DNA from: JALZBL01 sp040004775
GTDB taxonomy: Bacteria > Actinomycetota > Actinomycetes > Mycobacteriales > Jatrophihabitantaceae
DNA: 64,000 nucleotides
Reading direction: 5' to 3'
Assembly (NCBI GenBank): GCA_040004775.1
Contig: JBDUAD010000001.1
Span: 1-64,000, forward strand
How positions within the stretch are numbered: the first letter of the stretch is position 1; every line of letters starts with the position of its first letter. This document shows, piece by piece, positions 52,672 to 61,029 of the stretch. Both the position numbers and the translations under genes were made by a program. Under the pieces are notes generated by a model. The model ran no database searches. It worked only from the letters and a program-made list of their open reading frames with translations, and was not told where the DNA came from.

Positions 52672-54069
52672 TCAGGTACAGGCGCAGGTGACCAGCCGGG
52701 CAATTGCCCGATCCACCGCGGCTTCGGCGGGAAATCGGCCGTCGGCCGGCACCCGGTCGGCCATGACGGCGAAGATCACCGGCCGGCCGGCCTTGGTCCG
52801 GGTCAGTCCGGCAAGGGTGAGCACGCCGGTCAGCGTCCCGGACTTGGCGCGAACCGCGCCGGCCGCTGCTGCGCCGGTACCGACGCGGTAGCGCGTGGCC
52901 AGGGTGCCGTCCCACCCGGCCACCGGTAGCGCCGACACCACCTGCCGTAGCCGGGGATCGGTGCCGGTCAGGGCGGCCCGCAACAGGGCCACGAGGACGG
53001 CCGGGCTGAGCCGATCCCGCGCCGACAGCCCGGAGGCGTCGACCAGCGTGGCCGGCACGGTGATGCCGTGAGCGGCCAGCGTTGACCGGATGGCGGCGAC
53101 GGCACCGGCGAAGGTCGGCGGCTGCCCGCTCACGGCAGCCAGGTGACGCGCCAACATCTCGGCCATCACGTTGTCCGAGCCGGAGAGCATCTGCTCGACC
53201 AGGTCGAGGACCGGCGCCGAGCGCACGGTGGCCAGCGGCGCCGCTCCGGCCGGGGCCACGCCGCGGCTCACGGTGGCATCGGGTCGCCGCAGCGCAATCG
53301 CCAGCGCGCGGCCGGCCTCGAGGTCCGGAGTTGCACTGCGCTCGTCGCCTCCGGCGGCCGGTCGTGCTCCGTCCACGACAAGGCCGGTGATCGCGGCCGC
53401 GTAGTCACTGGGCACGTCCTCGGGCGCCCAGCCCGGCGCGGTGACCGCTCCGGCGAACACGGAGCCGTCGACGACCACCGAGGTCACCGGGGCGATGCCG
53501 TCCGCGGTGATCTGAGCGGCCAGGTCCGTGATCCGTGCGGCGCCCGGATACATCGTTGCCGCGCCTGCTCGCGCGGCGCTCAGCGTGGGATCGCCGCCGC
53601 CGACGAGCACCACCTCCCCCGGCCGGGCGCCGGCGACCACTCGGGTCGTGAGCCGTGCGGTCGCCGGCACGGCGGCGAGCACGGCACCGGCCGTGGCCAG
53701 CTTGGCCGTGGACGCGGGCGGGCTCATCGCCGTCGACGTCCGGTTGAGCAGGGCGGTGCCGGTCGACGCGTCGACGACGAGGGCGTGCACCGAGCCGCCC
53801 AGCGCCGGTGCGGTGAGCGCGGGACCGAACGCGGCGGCAACCGCGGCCGGTCTCGGGACGCCGGCCGTGGTGGACGTGGTGGGCCCGGACGGTGCCTGGG
53901 TCGATCCCGGCACGACGGAGGGAGGCGGCACCGGCGCCGAGGTCACCACCGGTCGAGGGGCGGCGGTTCCCCGCGCGGCGCGCGTTGCGGCGAAGGCCAC
54001 GACGGCGATTACGGCGGCCAGCACGAGGGTCACGACGACCCCAAAGATCTGTCCTCGCCGCTGGGCCAT
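52672..54069 (-). CDS. dacB: D-alanyl-D-alanine carboxypeptidase (PBP4/DacB)
   Basis: 465 residues. An N-terminal membrane anchor or signal (IFGVVVTLVLAAVIAVVAFAATRAARG) is followed by a disordered Pro/Thr-rich stretch and the S13 domain. The three active-site motifs are present: SPPASTAKLATAGAVL (SxxK), GSDNVMAEMLARHLA (SxN) and VRAKSGTLTGVLTLAG (KSG). It trims stem peptides of peptidoglycan outside the membrane, with possible endopeptidase activity. Divergent from ppa across about 100 bp holding both promoters. Confidence 0.93.
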   Translation of the reverse strand: MAQRRGQIFGVVVTLVLAAVIAVVAFAATRAARGTAAPRPVVTSAPVPPPSVVPGSTQAPSGPTTSTTAGVPRPAAVAAAFGPALTAPALGGSVHALVVDASTGTALLNRTSTAMSPPASTAKLATAGAVLAAVPATARLTTRVVAGARPGEVVLVGGGDPTLSAARAGAATMYPGAARITDLAAQITADGIAPVTSVVVDGSVFAGAVTAPGWAPEDVPSDYAAAITGLVVDGARPAAGGDERSATPDLEAGRALAIALRRPDATVSRGVAPAGAAPLATVRSAPVLDLVEQMLSGSDNVMAEMLARHLAAVSGQPPTFAGAVAAIRSTLAAHGITVPATLVDASGLSARDRLSPAVLVALLRAALTGTDPRLRQVVSALPVAGWDGTLATRYRVGTGAAAAGAVRAKSGTLTGVLTLAGLTRTKAGRPVIFAVMADRVPADGRFPAEAAVDRAIARLVTCACT

Positions 54070-54173
54070 GATGCGCGAGACTAGTGACCACTCCGGCTCC
54101 CCGGGCGCGACGTGCGCGCGGGTACCCGCCGGATCCGGGGAGCCCGGACCAACCGCGAGGAGGAGGTGCCGGC

Positions 54174-54680
54174 GTGGAGTTCGATGTCCTCATCGAGATC
54201 CCCAAGGGCAGCAAGAACAAGTACGAGGTCGACCACGCGTCCGGCCGCATCCGGCTGGACCGCACCCTGTTCACGTCGACGCAGTATCCGGCCGACTACG
54301 GCTTCGTCGAGGAGACCCTGGGGGCGGACGGAGATCCCCTCGACGCGCTCGTCATCCTCGAGGGCGACCCGCTCTTTCCCGGCTGCCTGGTCCGGTGCCG
54401 AGCCATCGGCATGTTCCGGATGACCGACGAGAAGGGTGGCGACGACAAATTGCTCTGCGTGCCGGCCAGCGACCCGCGCCTGGAGCACCTACGCGACATC
54501 CACCACCTGCCCGAGTTCGACCGGCTGGAGATCGAGCATTTCTTCGTGGTCTACAAGGACCTCGAGCCGGGCAAGAGCGTCGAGGGTGCCTCGTGGGCTG
54601 GTCGGGACGAGGCCGAGGCGGAAATCCTGGTCTCGCGCCAGCGCCTGGCCGAGCATCCGGATGTCTTCGCCGCACACTGA
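54174..54680 (+). CDS. ppa: Inorganic pyrophosphatase
   Basis: 168 residues from a GTG at 54174 preceded by GAGGAGGAGGTG. Family I soluble enzyme. VLIEIPKGSKNKYEVDHASGRIRLDR, the signature DGDPLDALVILEGDPLFPGCLVRCR with the metal-binding Asp cluster, MTDEKGGDDKLLCVP, and FFVVYKDLEPGKSVEGASW are all present. It hydrolyses cytosolic pyrophosphate and complements the membrane pump encoded at 20.7-23.1 kb. Length is typical (160-175). Confidence 0.96.
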   Translation: MEFDVLIEIPKGSKNKYEVDHASGRIRLDRTLFTSTQYPADYGFVEETLGADGDPLDALVILEGDPLFPGCLVRCRAIGMFRMTDEKGGDDKLLCVPASDPRLEHLRDIHHLPEFDRLEIEHFFVVYKDLEPGKSVEGASWAGRDEAEAEILVSRQRLAEHPDVFAAH

Positions 54681-54810
54681 GCGTGCGGGCCGACGCCGCG
54701 CCGATAGCGCGGACCCGCGGCGGCAATCTTCAGGATCGTGGGTGACGAGCCGTCTCCGGCCTGAAAATCCGTAGACGGCGGAGCCGGCGGGCCGACCGAT
54801 AGGCGCGGCC

Positions 54811-54993
54811 TCAGCTACTCCCGGCGGCCTGCAGGAGTCGCTCGGCCGCACGGCGGATGATCTCGCGTTCTTCGTCGGTGATCTGTGCGGCGCGGGCCTC
54901 GACCACCCACGCCACCCGCTCGAGGTCCCACACCACCCACGGCGTGTGGCGAGTCGAGCCGGACGTCGATCCGAAGCGCGACGAAATGTCCAT
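54811..54993 (-). CDS. Small hypothetical protein, 60 residues
   Basis: Starts MDISSRFGSTSGSTRHTPWV, then WDLERVAWVVEARAAQITDEEREIIRRAAERLLQAAG. The second half is one long amphipathic helix. Third-position GC is very strong throughout, which supports coding. A ribosome binding site is weak (GAAGGC region). The gene lies between convergent-facing ppa and the SRPBCC promoter, on the opposite strand to both. Function unknown. Confidence 0.5.
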   Translation of the reverse strand: MDISSRFGSTSGSTRHTPWVVWDLERVAWVVEARAAQITDEEREIIRRAAERLLQAAGSS

Positions 54994-55092
54994 GCCTTCG
55001 AGTCTGGCCCGAACCAACGGGTCCTGTCCTCCCAATCTTTCGTCGCCCGCCCAGTGTCGTCGTGCTAGGAAGAATCTCCTAGCCCGCGCTGT

Positions 55093-55108
55093 TGTACCAC
55101 TTGGTACA
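55093..55108. promoter_or_regulatory. TetR-type operator upstream of the SRPBCC gene
   Basis: TGTACCA-CT-TGGTACA is a perfect dyad with 7-bp arms, 32 bp before the SRPBCC start. A TetR gene lies directly after the SRPBCC gene in the opposite orientation, so this is the likely binding site. Confidence 0.75.
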
Positions 55109-55139
55109 GTCGGTTTACGACGGGACTGGGGAGGACACC

Positions 55140-55628
55140 ATGGGACTGCAAGACATCGATCTTCGCGGTGAGTCGTCGGCCGCACCACCCGTCGTCTGGG
55201 CACTGCTGGCCGACAGCTCCACCTGGCCGTCGTGGACACCCATCGAGGGCTACGAGCAGGTGCGGCCGTCGGGTCCCGACGGCACCGGCGAGGTCCGGAC
55301 CTTCCGAACCGGACGACACCGGGTCCGCGAGGAGATCATCGAGAGCACACCGCCCACCCGGCTGACGTACACGCTGCTCGGTGGCCTCGCCCTTCGCGAC
55401 TACCGGGCCCAGATCGACGTCGAACCGAGGCCCGCCGGCGGCAGCCGGCTCCGCTGGCACACCACCTTCCGGCCCAAGGTGGCCGGCAGTGGCTGGCTGT
55501 ACCGCCGCGCCCTGGAACAGGCGACTCGTGCCTTCGTCGACGGACTGATTCGCGCCGCGGAGGCCAAGGCGGCCATAAGGGCGCTTGAGGGTCAGCACGG
55601 CGCCGGGCCGAACACCGCGGCCACATAG
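55140..55628 (+). CDS. SRPBCC-family protein
   Basis: 162 residues from the ATG at 55140 with GGGGAGG 7 bp upstream. A START/Bet v1-like polyketide-cyclase fold: MGLQDIDLRGESSAAPPVVWALLADSSTWPSWTPIEGYEQV, then IESTPPTRLTYTLLGGLALRDYRAQIDVEPRPAGGSRLRWHTTF and a C-terminal helix (LEQATRAFVDGLIRAAEAKAAIRAL). These bind hydrophobic ligands; catalytic roles vary. Probably repressed by the neighbouring TetR through the 16-bp dyad upstream. The 3' end overlaps the convergent TetR gene by 37 bp. Confidence 0.87.
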   Translation: MGLQDIDLRGESSAAPPVVWALLADSSTWPSWTPIEGYEQVRPSGPDGTGEVRTFRTGRHRVREEIIESTPPTRLTYTLLGGLALRDYRAQIDVEPRPAGGSRLRWHTTFRPKVAGSGWLYRRALEQATRAFVDGLIRAAEAKAAIRALEGQHGAGPNTAAT

Positions 55629-56176
55629 GTCCGCATCGCCTCGTTGACGGCGCGTTGGTCGCCGGTGGTCACGAGGTCGAGCAGCAGGCCGCGATACACG
55701 GCCAGGCCCAGACGCGTGAGCCGCCGGGCCTCGGCCCGGGGGTAGCCGTGCGCCACCAGCAGGTCCGTGACCGGCACGAGCCAGGCGGTGGTCAATCGGC
55801 TGGCGGCGGCCACGTCGCCGGTCGCCGCCAGCTGGGCCTGGAGCTGGAACAACAAGCGCTCCACCGCACGCATCTTCGGCGCCGACAACCGCCGCCAGAA
55901 GCGCAGGGAGAGCTCGGCCGCGGAGAAATCACGCTCCACCGCGAGATCGGCGAGCGCCGCCCGCTGCCGGGACTCCACGTCCTCGACCACCGCGTGCAGC
56001 AAACCGTCCTGCCCGCCGAAGTGGTAGATCAGCATCCGATGGCTCGACCCGACCTCGGCCGCCAAGGTCCGCAGCGAGATCGTGGCTGTACCGGTGGCCA
56101 GCAGATGCGCCACGACCCGGTCGAGCAGCTCCTGTCGAGCCGGCCCCGAACCCGGCGCCGACCGGCCCGCAGTCAT
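55592..56176 (-). CDS. TetR-family transcriptional regulator
   Basis: 194 residues from the ATG at 56176; a TTG three codons earlier is possible. N-terminal helix-turn-helix region: RQELLDRVVAHLLATGTATISLRTLAAEVGSSHRMLIYHFGGQDGLLHAVV, with the recognition helix SSHRMLIYHF. C-terminal ligand domain of all-helical type ending AVNEAMRTYVAAVFGPAPC. It is convergent with, and overlaps by 37 bp, the SRPBCC gene; the dyad at 55093 is the best candidate target. The ligand is probably the SRPBCC substrate. Confidence 0.88.
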   Translation of the reverse strand: MTAGRSAPGSGPARQELLDRVVAHLLATGTATISLRTLAAEVGSSHRMLIYHFGGQDGLLHAVVEDVESRQRAALADLAVERDFSAAELSLRFWRRLSAPKMRAVERLLFQLQAQLAATGDVAAASRLTTAWLVPVTDLLVAHGYPRAEARRLTRLGLAVYRGLLLDLVTTGDQRAVNEAMRTYVAAVFGPAPC

Positions 56177-56236
56177 GGCGCGCAACAGTAGCGAGCGGGG
56201 CCGCGATCCCGCGCCAAACGCGATGACCAGACGCTA

Positions 56237-56500
56237 ATGTCCCGCCGGGCGGCCCGGCCGGTCGCGTTCTTCACCGGCGGGACGGCCACGGTGGAACTGG
56301 AAACGGCCCACGCGTCGGGAGACCTTGTCGTGCTGGTCCTCATCGAGCGACAGCGGGGCGAGGCCGGCGGCCTGCCGGAACTGGACTGGTCACTGAGGAT
56401 CACGCTGGTCTTTCGCCGGGAGGATTCGAAGTGGCTCCTGCTGCATCGCCACGCCGACCCGCTGGCCGCGGGGATCGGATCGCCCGCGCGGCCGAACTCG
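56237..56500 (+). pseudogene. C-terminal remnant of an NTF2/SnoaL-like protein
   Basis: One frame encodes AFFTGGTATVELETAHASGDLVVLVLIERQRGE…LDWSLRITLVFRREDSKWLLLHRHADPL. This matches the last two-thirds of DUF4440/SnoaL nuclear-transport-factor-2-like proteins (pattern W-LR-T-VFRRE-G-W-L-HRHADP). The N-terminal helices are missing and the frame runs on without a stop into the next gene. It is therefore a truncated copy, not a functional gene. Confidence 0.6.
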
Positions 56501-56576
56501 CCTGTGGCTGACCCCGCCCGGCCGTCGGCGATCGCCACCGCGCACAGTGGTGGGCCACACCTGACGGAGGACACAG

Positions 56577-57446
56577 TTGACTGCGACGACCCTTCCCGGC
56601 GGCACCTGGACCGTGGCCGACGACCTGACCCTCACGCGGGTCGGTTACGGCGCCATGCAATTGGCCGGACCCCGCGTCTTCGGTCCCCCGGCCGACCGGG
56701 ACGCGGCCGTCGCCGTGCTGCGGGAGGTAGTAGACCTCGGCATAACCCACATCGACACCAGCGACTACTACGGCCCTTACATCACCAACGGAATCATCAA
56801 AGAGGCGCTGCACCCGTACCCCGCGGACCTCCACATCGTGACCAAGGTCGGCGCGTTGCGTGACGCCAAGGGCCGCTGGCCCACGGCGCTGGCTCCGGAT
56901 CAGCTGCGCCGGGCGGTGCACGACAACCTCGATCACCTCGGCCTCGACGTTCTCGATGTCGTGAACCTGCGAGTCGGCGGACTCGACGCGCCGACGCCCG
57001 GCTCGCTGGCCGAACCGTTCACCGCGCTTGCCGAACTGCAGCAGGAGGGGCTGATCAAGCATCTGGGCATCAGCACGGTCGACGCCGGGCAGTTGGCCGA
57101 GGCCCAGTCCATCGCGCCGGTCGTCTGCGTTCAGAACTATTACAACCTCGCCCATCGCCTCGACGACGACTTCATCGACGCCCTCGCCGCCCAGGGCATT
57201 GCCTACGTGGCGTACTTCCCCCTCGGAGGCTTCTCCCCGCTGCAGTCCGACACCCTGGCCGCCGTGGCCGGCGACCTCGGCGCCACGCCGATGAGCGTGG
57301 CCCTGGCCTGGCTGTTGCAGCGCTCGCCCAACATCCTGCTGATCCCCGGTACGTCCTCGGTGGACCACCTGCGCGAGAACGTCCGCGGAGCCGGGCTGGA
57401 CCTCTCGGCCGAGGACCTCGACCGGCTGAACGCGATCGGCGCCTGA
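56577..57446 (+). CDS. Aldo/keto reductase
   Basis: 289 residues from a TTG at 56577, with GGAGG 6 bp upstream. TIM-barrel NADPH-dependent oxidoreductase. Tetrad: Asp and Tyr in THIDTSDYYGPYITNGIIKEAL, Lys in LHIVTKVGALRD, and the position of the fourth residue in LDVVNLRVGG, where the usual His is Arg or Asn. NADPH site: ILLIPGTSSVDHLRENV. The altered fourth catalytic position means activity could differ from typical aldehyde reductases. It is followed by a strong bidirectional terminator. Confidence 0.9.
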   Translation: MTATTLPGGTWTVADDLTLTRVGYGAMQLAGPRVFGPPADRDAAVAVLREVVDLGITHIDTSDYYGPYITNGIIKEALHPYPADLHIVTKVGALRDAKGRWPTALAPDQLRRAVHDNLDHLGLDVLDVVNLRVGGLDAPTPGSLAEPFTALAELQQEGLIKHLGISTVDAGQLAEAQSIAPVVCVQNYYNLAHRLDDDFIDALAAQGIAYVAYFPLGGFSPLQSDTLAAVAGDLGATPMSVALAWLLQRSPNILLIPGTSSVDHLRENVRGAGLDLSAEDLDRLNAIGA

Positions 57447-57474
57447 GCTCGCCCCGCGGCCGGAACGGAAAAGG

Positions 57475-57507
57475 CAGCCGGGCCGCCTCGATGCGGCGGC
57501 CCGGCTG
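57475..57507. terminator. Bidirectional hairpin terminator
   Basis: A perfect 13-bp stem (CAGCCGGGCCGCC with GGCGGCCCGGCTG) has a 7-nt loop. TTT follows on the plus side and AAAA precedes on the other, so it can stop transcription of the aldo/keto reductase (+) and the MFS gene (-). Confidence 0.85.
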
Positions 57508-57544
57508 TTTCCTACGGTATTGCGCTGGTTCCTACGGTGCCGGC

Positions 57545-59113
57545 TCAGGCGGCCATGGCCGCACCGGCGTCAGCCGGCAACTCGTCCTTGTCCGCCTTGA
57601 TCAGCACGACGATCGTGATGAAGGCGGCGGTGAGCAGGCCGACCCCGATCCCAAAGGCCACGTGGTAACCGTGGATGAACGCCAGCGGCTGGACCTGGGG
57701 CAGGTCGGCCGGCGACTTGAGGTTCGAGGCCAGGTAGGACGTGACCGCGCTGGCGTAGAAGGTGTTGAGCAACGCGGTGCCCAGCGATCCACCGATCTGC
57801 TGGCTGGTGTTCAACATCGCGCTGGCCACACCGGCGTCGTGCCGGGAGACACCGAGCAACGCCAGGCTGGACAGCGGCACGAACACCAGGGCCAGGCCCA
57901 CGCTCATCAGCAGCTCACCGGGTAGGACGTGAGTCAGCCACGCGCTGGTGTCACTGATGAAGGTGAACGTGTACAGACCGATCGCGGCCATAGCGCTGCC
58001 GAGCACCATGAGCGGCTTGGGCCCGGTGCGGGGCAAGATATTGGACACGAGAGCCGCGGTGAAGATGATCCCGGCGCTGAACGGCAGGAACGCGAAGCCG
58101 GACTTCAGGGCGCTGTAACCGAGGTTGACCTGGAAGTAGTAGGTCAGGAACAGGAACATCGAGAACAGCCCGGCACCGACGAACAGCGAGGCCAGGTAGG
58201 ACCCGCCGCGGTTGCGGTCGAGCACGACCCGCATCGGCAGCAGGGGGTGAGTGGTCCGTAGTTCGACGGCCACGAAGCCGGCCAGCAGGACGACGGACAG
58301 GACCAGGAAGGACAGGGTCGAGCTGGCCGACCAGCCCACGCCGTCCTTGGCCGCCTCGGTGAACCCGTAGACCAAGCTCAGCAGGCCGGTGGTCACCAGG
58401 ACCGCGCCGGGGATGTCGTACTTGGTGTTGCCCTGCGCCCGGCTCTCGGTGACGAAGAAGAGGGCCGCGGCCGCGGTCGCCACGGCGATCGGGACGTTGA
58501 CCAGCAAGCACCAGCGCCACGAGGCGTACTCGGTGAGCACGCCGCCGAGGATGAGGCCGATCGCCGCGCCGCCGCCGGCGATCGCGCCGTAGACGCTGAA
58601 CGCGCGGGCCCGCTCGCGCGGCTCGGTGAACGTCACGGTGATCAGGGACAGCGCGGCGGGAGCCAGCAGGGCGGCGAAGGCGCCCTGCAGGGCACGGGCC
58701 CCGAACAGCATTGCCGAGCTCTGGGCGATTCCGCCGATGGCCGAGGCGAGGGCGAAGCCGAGCAGGCCGACGATGAAGATCTGCTTGCGCCCGACGTAGT
58801 CGGCGATGCGGCCACCGAGCAGCAAGAGGCCACCGAAGGCCAGGGTGTACGCGGTAACGACCCACTGGCGATCGACGTCGGAGATGCCGAGGTCGCGCTG
58901 GGCCGAGGGCAGGGCGATGTTCACGATGGACGCATCCAGCACCACCATGAGCTGGGCCACGGCGATGATCGCCAGGGCCAGCCAGCGGTTGGGGTTGGGG
59001 CGCGTGAACGCGCTGAACGGCGAGGTCCGCGCCGGTTCGGCGCGGGCGACGCCGGGCGCGCCGTCGTAGGTCACGACGCCGCCGGTGTCGACGTCTGGGG
59101 TCGAACTGGTCAT
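57545..59113 (-). CDS. DHA2-type MFS drug efflux transporter
   Basis: 522 residues, 14 transmembrane helices of the EmrB/QacA group. Signatures: QLMVVLDASIVNIALPSAQRDLG (motif D1 with the Asp), GGRIADYVGRKQ (motif A), RALQGAFAALLAPAALSLI (motif B), AIAGGGAAIGLILGGVLTEYASWRW (motif C). It exports hydrophobic compounds in exchange for protons. The ATG at 59113 has GGAAGGAA 6-7 bp upstream; a start five codons earlier is less likely. It follows a TetR gene on the same strand with about 130 bp between them. Confidence 0.93.
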   Translation of the reverse strand: MTSSTPDVDTGGVVTYDGAPGVARAEPARTSPFSAFTRPNPNRWLALAIIAVAQLMVVLDASIVNIALPSAQRDLGISDVDRQWVVTAYTLAFGGLLLLGGRIADYVGRKQIFIVGLLGFALASAIGGIAQSSAMLFGARALQGAFAALLAPAALSLITVTFTEPRERARAFSVYGAIAGGGAAIGLILGGVLTEYASWRWCLLVNVPIAVATAAAALFFVTESRAQGNTKYDIPGAVLVTTGLLSLVYGFTEAAKDGVGWSASSTLSFLVLSVVLLAGFVAVELRTTHPLLPMRVVLDRNRGGSYLASLFVGAGLFSMFLFLTYYFQVNLGYSALKSGFAFLPFSAGIIFTAALVSNILPRTGPKPLMVLGSAMAAIGLYTFTFISDTSAWLTHVLPGELLMSVGLALVFVPLSSLALLGVSRHDAGVASAMLNTSQQIGGSLGTALLNTFYASAVTSYLASNLKSPADLPQVQPLAFIHGYHVAFGIGVGLLTAAFITIVVLIKADKDELPADAGAAMAA

Positions 59114-59244
59114 GGTGGTTCCTTCCACAGGTACGTGTGCGGTTTGATGTCGCGCGACGATGCGCGGGAACGGTCGAGCGGGTAGGTGGGGCGATCCGGC
59201 GGTGTTGCGCGCGCGCCGGCCGCGTCAAGCTGGGAGTACGCGGG

Positions 59245-59952
59245 CTATCCGCTGATACCGGGCTCGCGGGAGACGTGGGACACGTCCGCCGCCCTCTGCT
59301 CGCCCGTAGGACCCGTGCCCGTACAGCCCTCGGGCGGAGCCGGCCGTGCGGCCAACCCGTCGATCAGCGGCATGAGGACGGTGTCGACCAGGCGGCCGAC
59401 GAAGGCTTCGTCGGTCGGCTGGCCGGTGAGGACCATGCGCAGGAACACCATCGCCGGAGCGATCTGGTGGAACAACTCCAGATCGGCGTCGGCCGGGAGC
59501 TGACCACGCTCGATCGCGCGAGCCGTCCAGCGCTGCGCGGCGGCGGTCTTGCCCTCCACCATCTGCTGGCGCATCAGGCGGGCGAGCTCCGGGTCACTGT
59601 GCATGGCGGTGATGAGCCCGGTCATGAGCGGCAGTTCCTGGCTGCCCATGGCCGCGCACATCGTGCCGAGGCCCTCCACGAGATCGTCGCGGACGCACCC
59701 GGTGTCCGGCACCACCGGATCGGCGTAATGACGCAGTTTCAGCGCGTCGACGACGAGCGAAGCTTTGGAGTCCCACCGGCGGTACATCGTCGCCTTGGAC
59801 GAGCGCGCCCGGGCGGCGATGGCGTCCATCGTCACCCGGTCATAGCCCACCTCGGCGACCAGGTCGAGGGCCGCGTCCAGGATCGCCCGGTCCCGAGACG
59901 CGTCGAGGCCGCGGCCTTGACTGGTCTCCGACGGTGCGCTGCGGGCGATCAT
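59245..59952 (-). CDS. TetR-family regulator of efflux
   Basis: 235 residues from the ATG at 59952, with AAGGAGA 7 bp upstream. The helix-turn-helix region is RDRAILDAALDLVAEVGYDRVTMDAIAARARSSKATMYRRWDSKASLVVDAL. The C-terminal ligand domain is of the TetR_C_11-like type (PLMTGLITAMHSDPELARLMRQQM). A 22-bp operator-like dyad lies 65 bp upstream, so autoregulation is likely. It precedes the MFS gene on the same strand and probably represses it. No copy of the dyad was seen in front of the MFS gene, so both may be transcribed together. Confidence 0.9.
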   Translation of the reverse strand: MIARSAPSETSQGRGLDASRDRAILDAALDLVAEVGYDRVTMDAIAARARSSKATMYRRWDSKASLVVDALKLRHYADPVVPDTGCVRDDLVEGLGTMCAAMGSQELPLMTGLITAMHSDPELARLMRQQMVEGKTAAAQRWTARAIERGQLPADADLELFHQIAPAMVFLRMVLTGQPTDEAFVGRLVDTVLMPLIDGLAARPAPPEGCTGTGPTGEQRAADVSHVSREPGISG

Positions 59953-60016
59953 GGACGTCTCCTTCGATGTTGTGCTGCAGTCACGTAACCGCACTGCACC
60001 GACAACTATGCCACGA

Positions 60017-60038
60017 AACGAAACGCAACCGTTTCGTT
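60017..60038. promoter_or_regulatory. Operator-like dyad upstream of tetR
   Basis: AACGAAACG-CAAC-CGTTTCGTT has two perfect 9-bp arms with a 4-bp spacer, ending about 65 bp before the TetR start. Many TetR repressors of efflux genes bind GAAACG/CGTTTC half-sites of this form. Confidence 0.75.
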
Positions 60039-60096
60039 CACCCAGAGTTCACATAGGCGCAGCTCGCGACGTCGCGCGGACTGCCGCATCGTCCGG

Positions 60097-61029
60097 CTAG
60101 GCGGCGGGGCGGATCTCCACCGGTCGGTAGACCCAGGCGGTCGCGGGACCGGTCGCCTGGCAGGTCAGCTTGGCCGGGGAGGAGCGCTCGACCAGGACGC
60201 TGATTTCCATCGCGCCCTGCGGCGTGGCCACGCGCACGAGGACGTGCGCCGGGTCGGTGGAGTCGACCGACAGCACCTGGACATCGCTGGCCTTCGGTGC
60301 CTCCTCCAGGGCGTACCCGAAGGCCGCGGCGGCCTGCGCGGCCGGCGGAAGTCCGACCCGTCCCCGCAGCAGGGCCGGCACCACCTCGCCGCGGTCGGCT
60401 ACATCGGCGAATTCGGCCGCCGAGAACGACAGGATGCGCCCGTAGACGAGACCCACCGGCAGGACGAGCACGTTGGCCGCGAACCGCTCACCGCCGATGT
60501 GGCTGCACTCCCAGACCCGTCCCGGCCGGGCCGCGGCCAGCGCCGCGGCCACCGGACGGCCCCGCAGCGCGCAACACGGATCGTGCCGGCTGTGCGCGCA
60601 GACCAGGTACGTGGGAGCGCGGTCCGGGATGGCCGCCGCCGCGGACGTCGCGATGACGTCGGCCGACGGGTCCAGCTCGAGCAATTCTCCGTCCGCGACG
60701 AACTCGCCCCAGACCAGGCTCTCCCGACCGGGGCGGCAGTCGGCGAACCCCCACCGGCGCGGCTGGGCGCTCGGGCGGCGACCCGGCCGGCGGATGGCCA
60801 CGACTCGGACGTTGGCCGCACCGAGATCGCGCTCGAGGCGGGCGGCGATCCGCGGGTCGAACTGCGACTCGCGCAGCCCGCCGCGTCCCCACGGTCCGGG
60901 TTGCTCGATCAGCAGAATCCGCGACGCCGGGAACGCGGTGCCGAGCATCGGGTCACCGCGCAGCTGGGCGAGCATGGCGCAGTTCTCGAGGGAGTCGCGC
61001 CACGCCGGGCCGCCGAGGGCGCCGCTCAC
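60097..61029 (-). CDS. Sucrase/ferredoxin-like (thioredoxin-like [2Fe-2S]) protein
   Basis: 310 residues of the Suc_Fer-like family. The thioredoxin-fold [2Fe-2S] region shows YLVCAHSRHDPCCALRGRPVAAAL (Cys144, Cys152, Cys153) and WECSHIGGERFAANVLVLP (His177). The related Apd1 proteins use two Cys and two His; here the second His position is Glu, as in some bacterial members, so the ligand set needs testing. The N-terminus SLENCAMLAQLRGDPMLGTA is also conserved. The protein probably supplies electrons. Its ATG overlaps the stop of the cupin gene (ATGA), making it the last gene of the repeat-protein operon. Confidence 0.82.
   Translation of the reverse strand: MSGALGGPAWRDSLENCAMLAQLRGDPMLGTAFPASRILLIEQPGPWGRGGLRESQFDPRIAARLERDLGAANVRVVAIRRPGRRPSAQPRRWGFADCRPGRESLVWGEFVADGELLELDPSADVIATSAAAAIPDRAPTYLVCAHSRHDPCCALRGRPVAAALAAARPGRVWECSHIGGERFAANVLVLPVGLVYGRILSFSAAEFADVADRGEVVPALLRGRVGLPPAAQAAAAFGYALEEAPKASDVQVLSVDSTDPAHVLVRVATPQGAMEISVLVERSSPAKLTCQATGPATAWVYRPVEIRPAA

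Noticed and set aside
54857..55171. Plus-strand frame over the 60-residue gene
   Set aside because: It runs through the SRPBCC promoter and operator, and codon bias favours the minus-strand gene.
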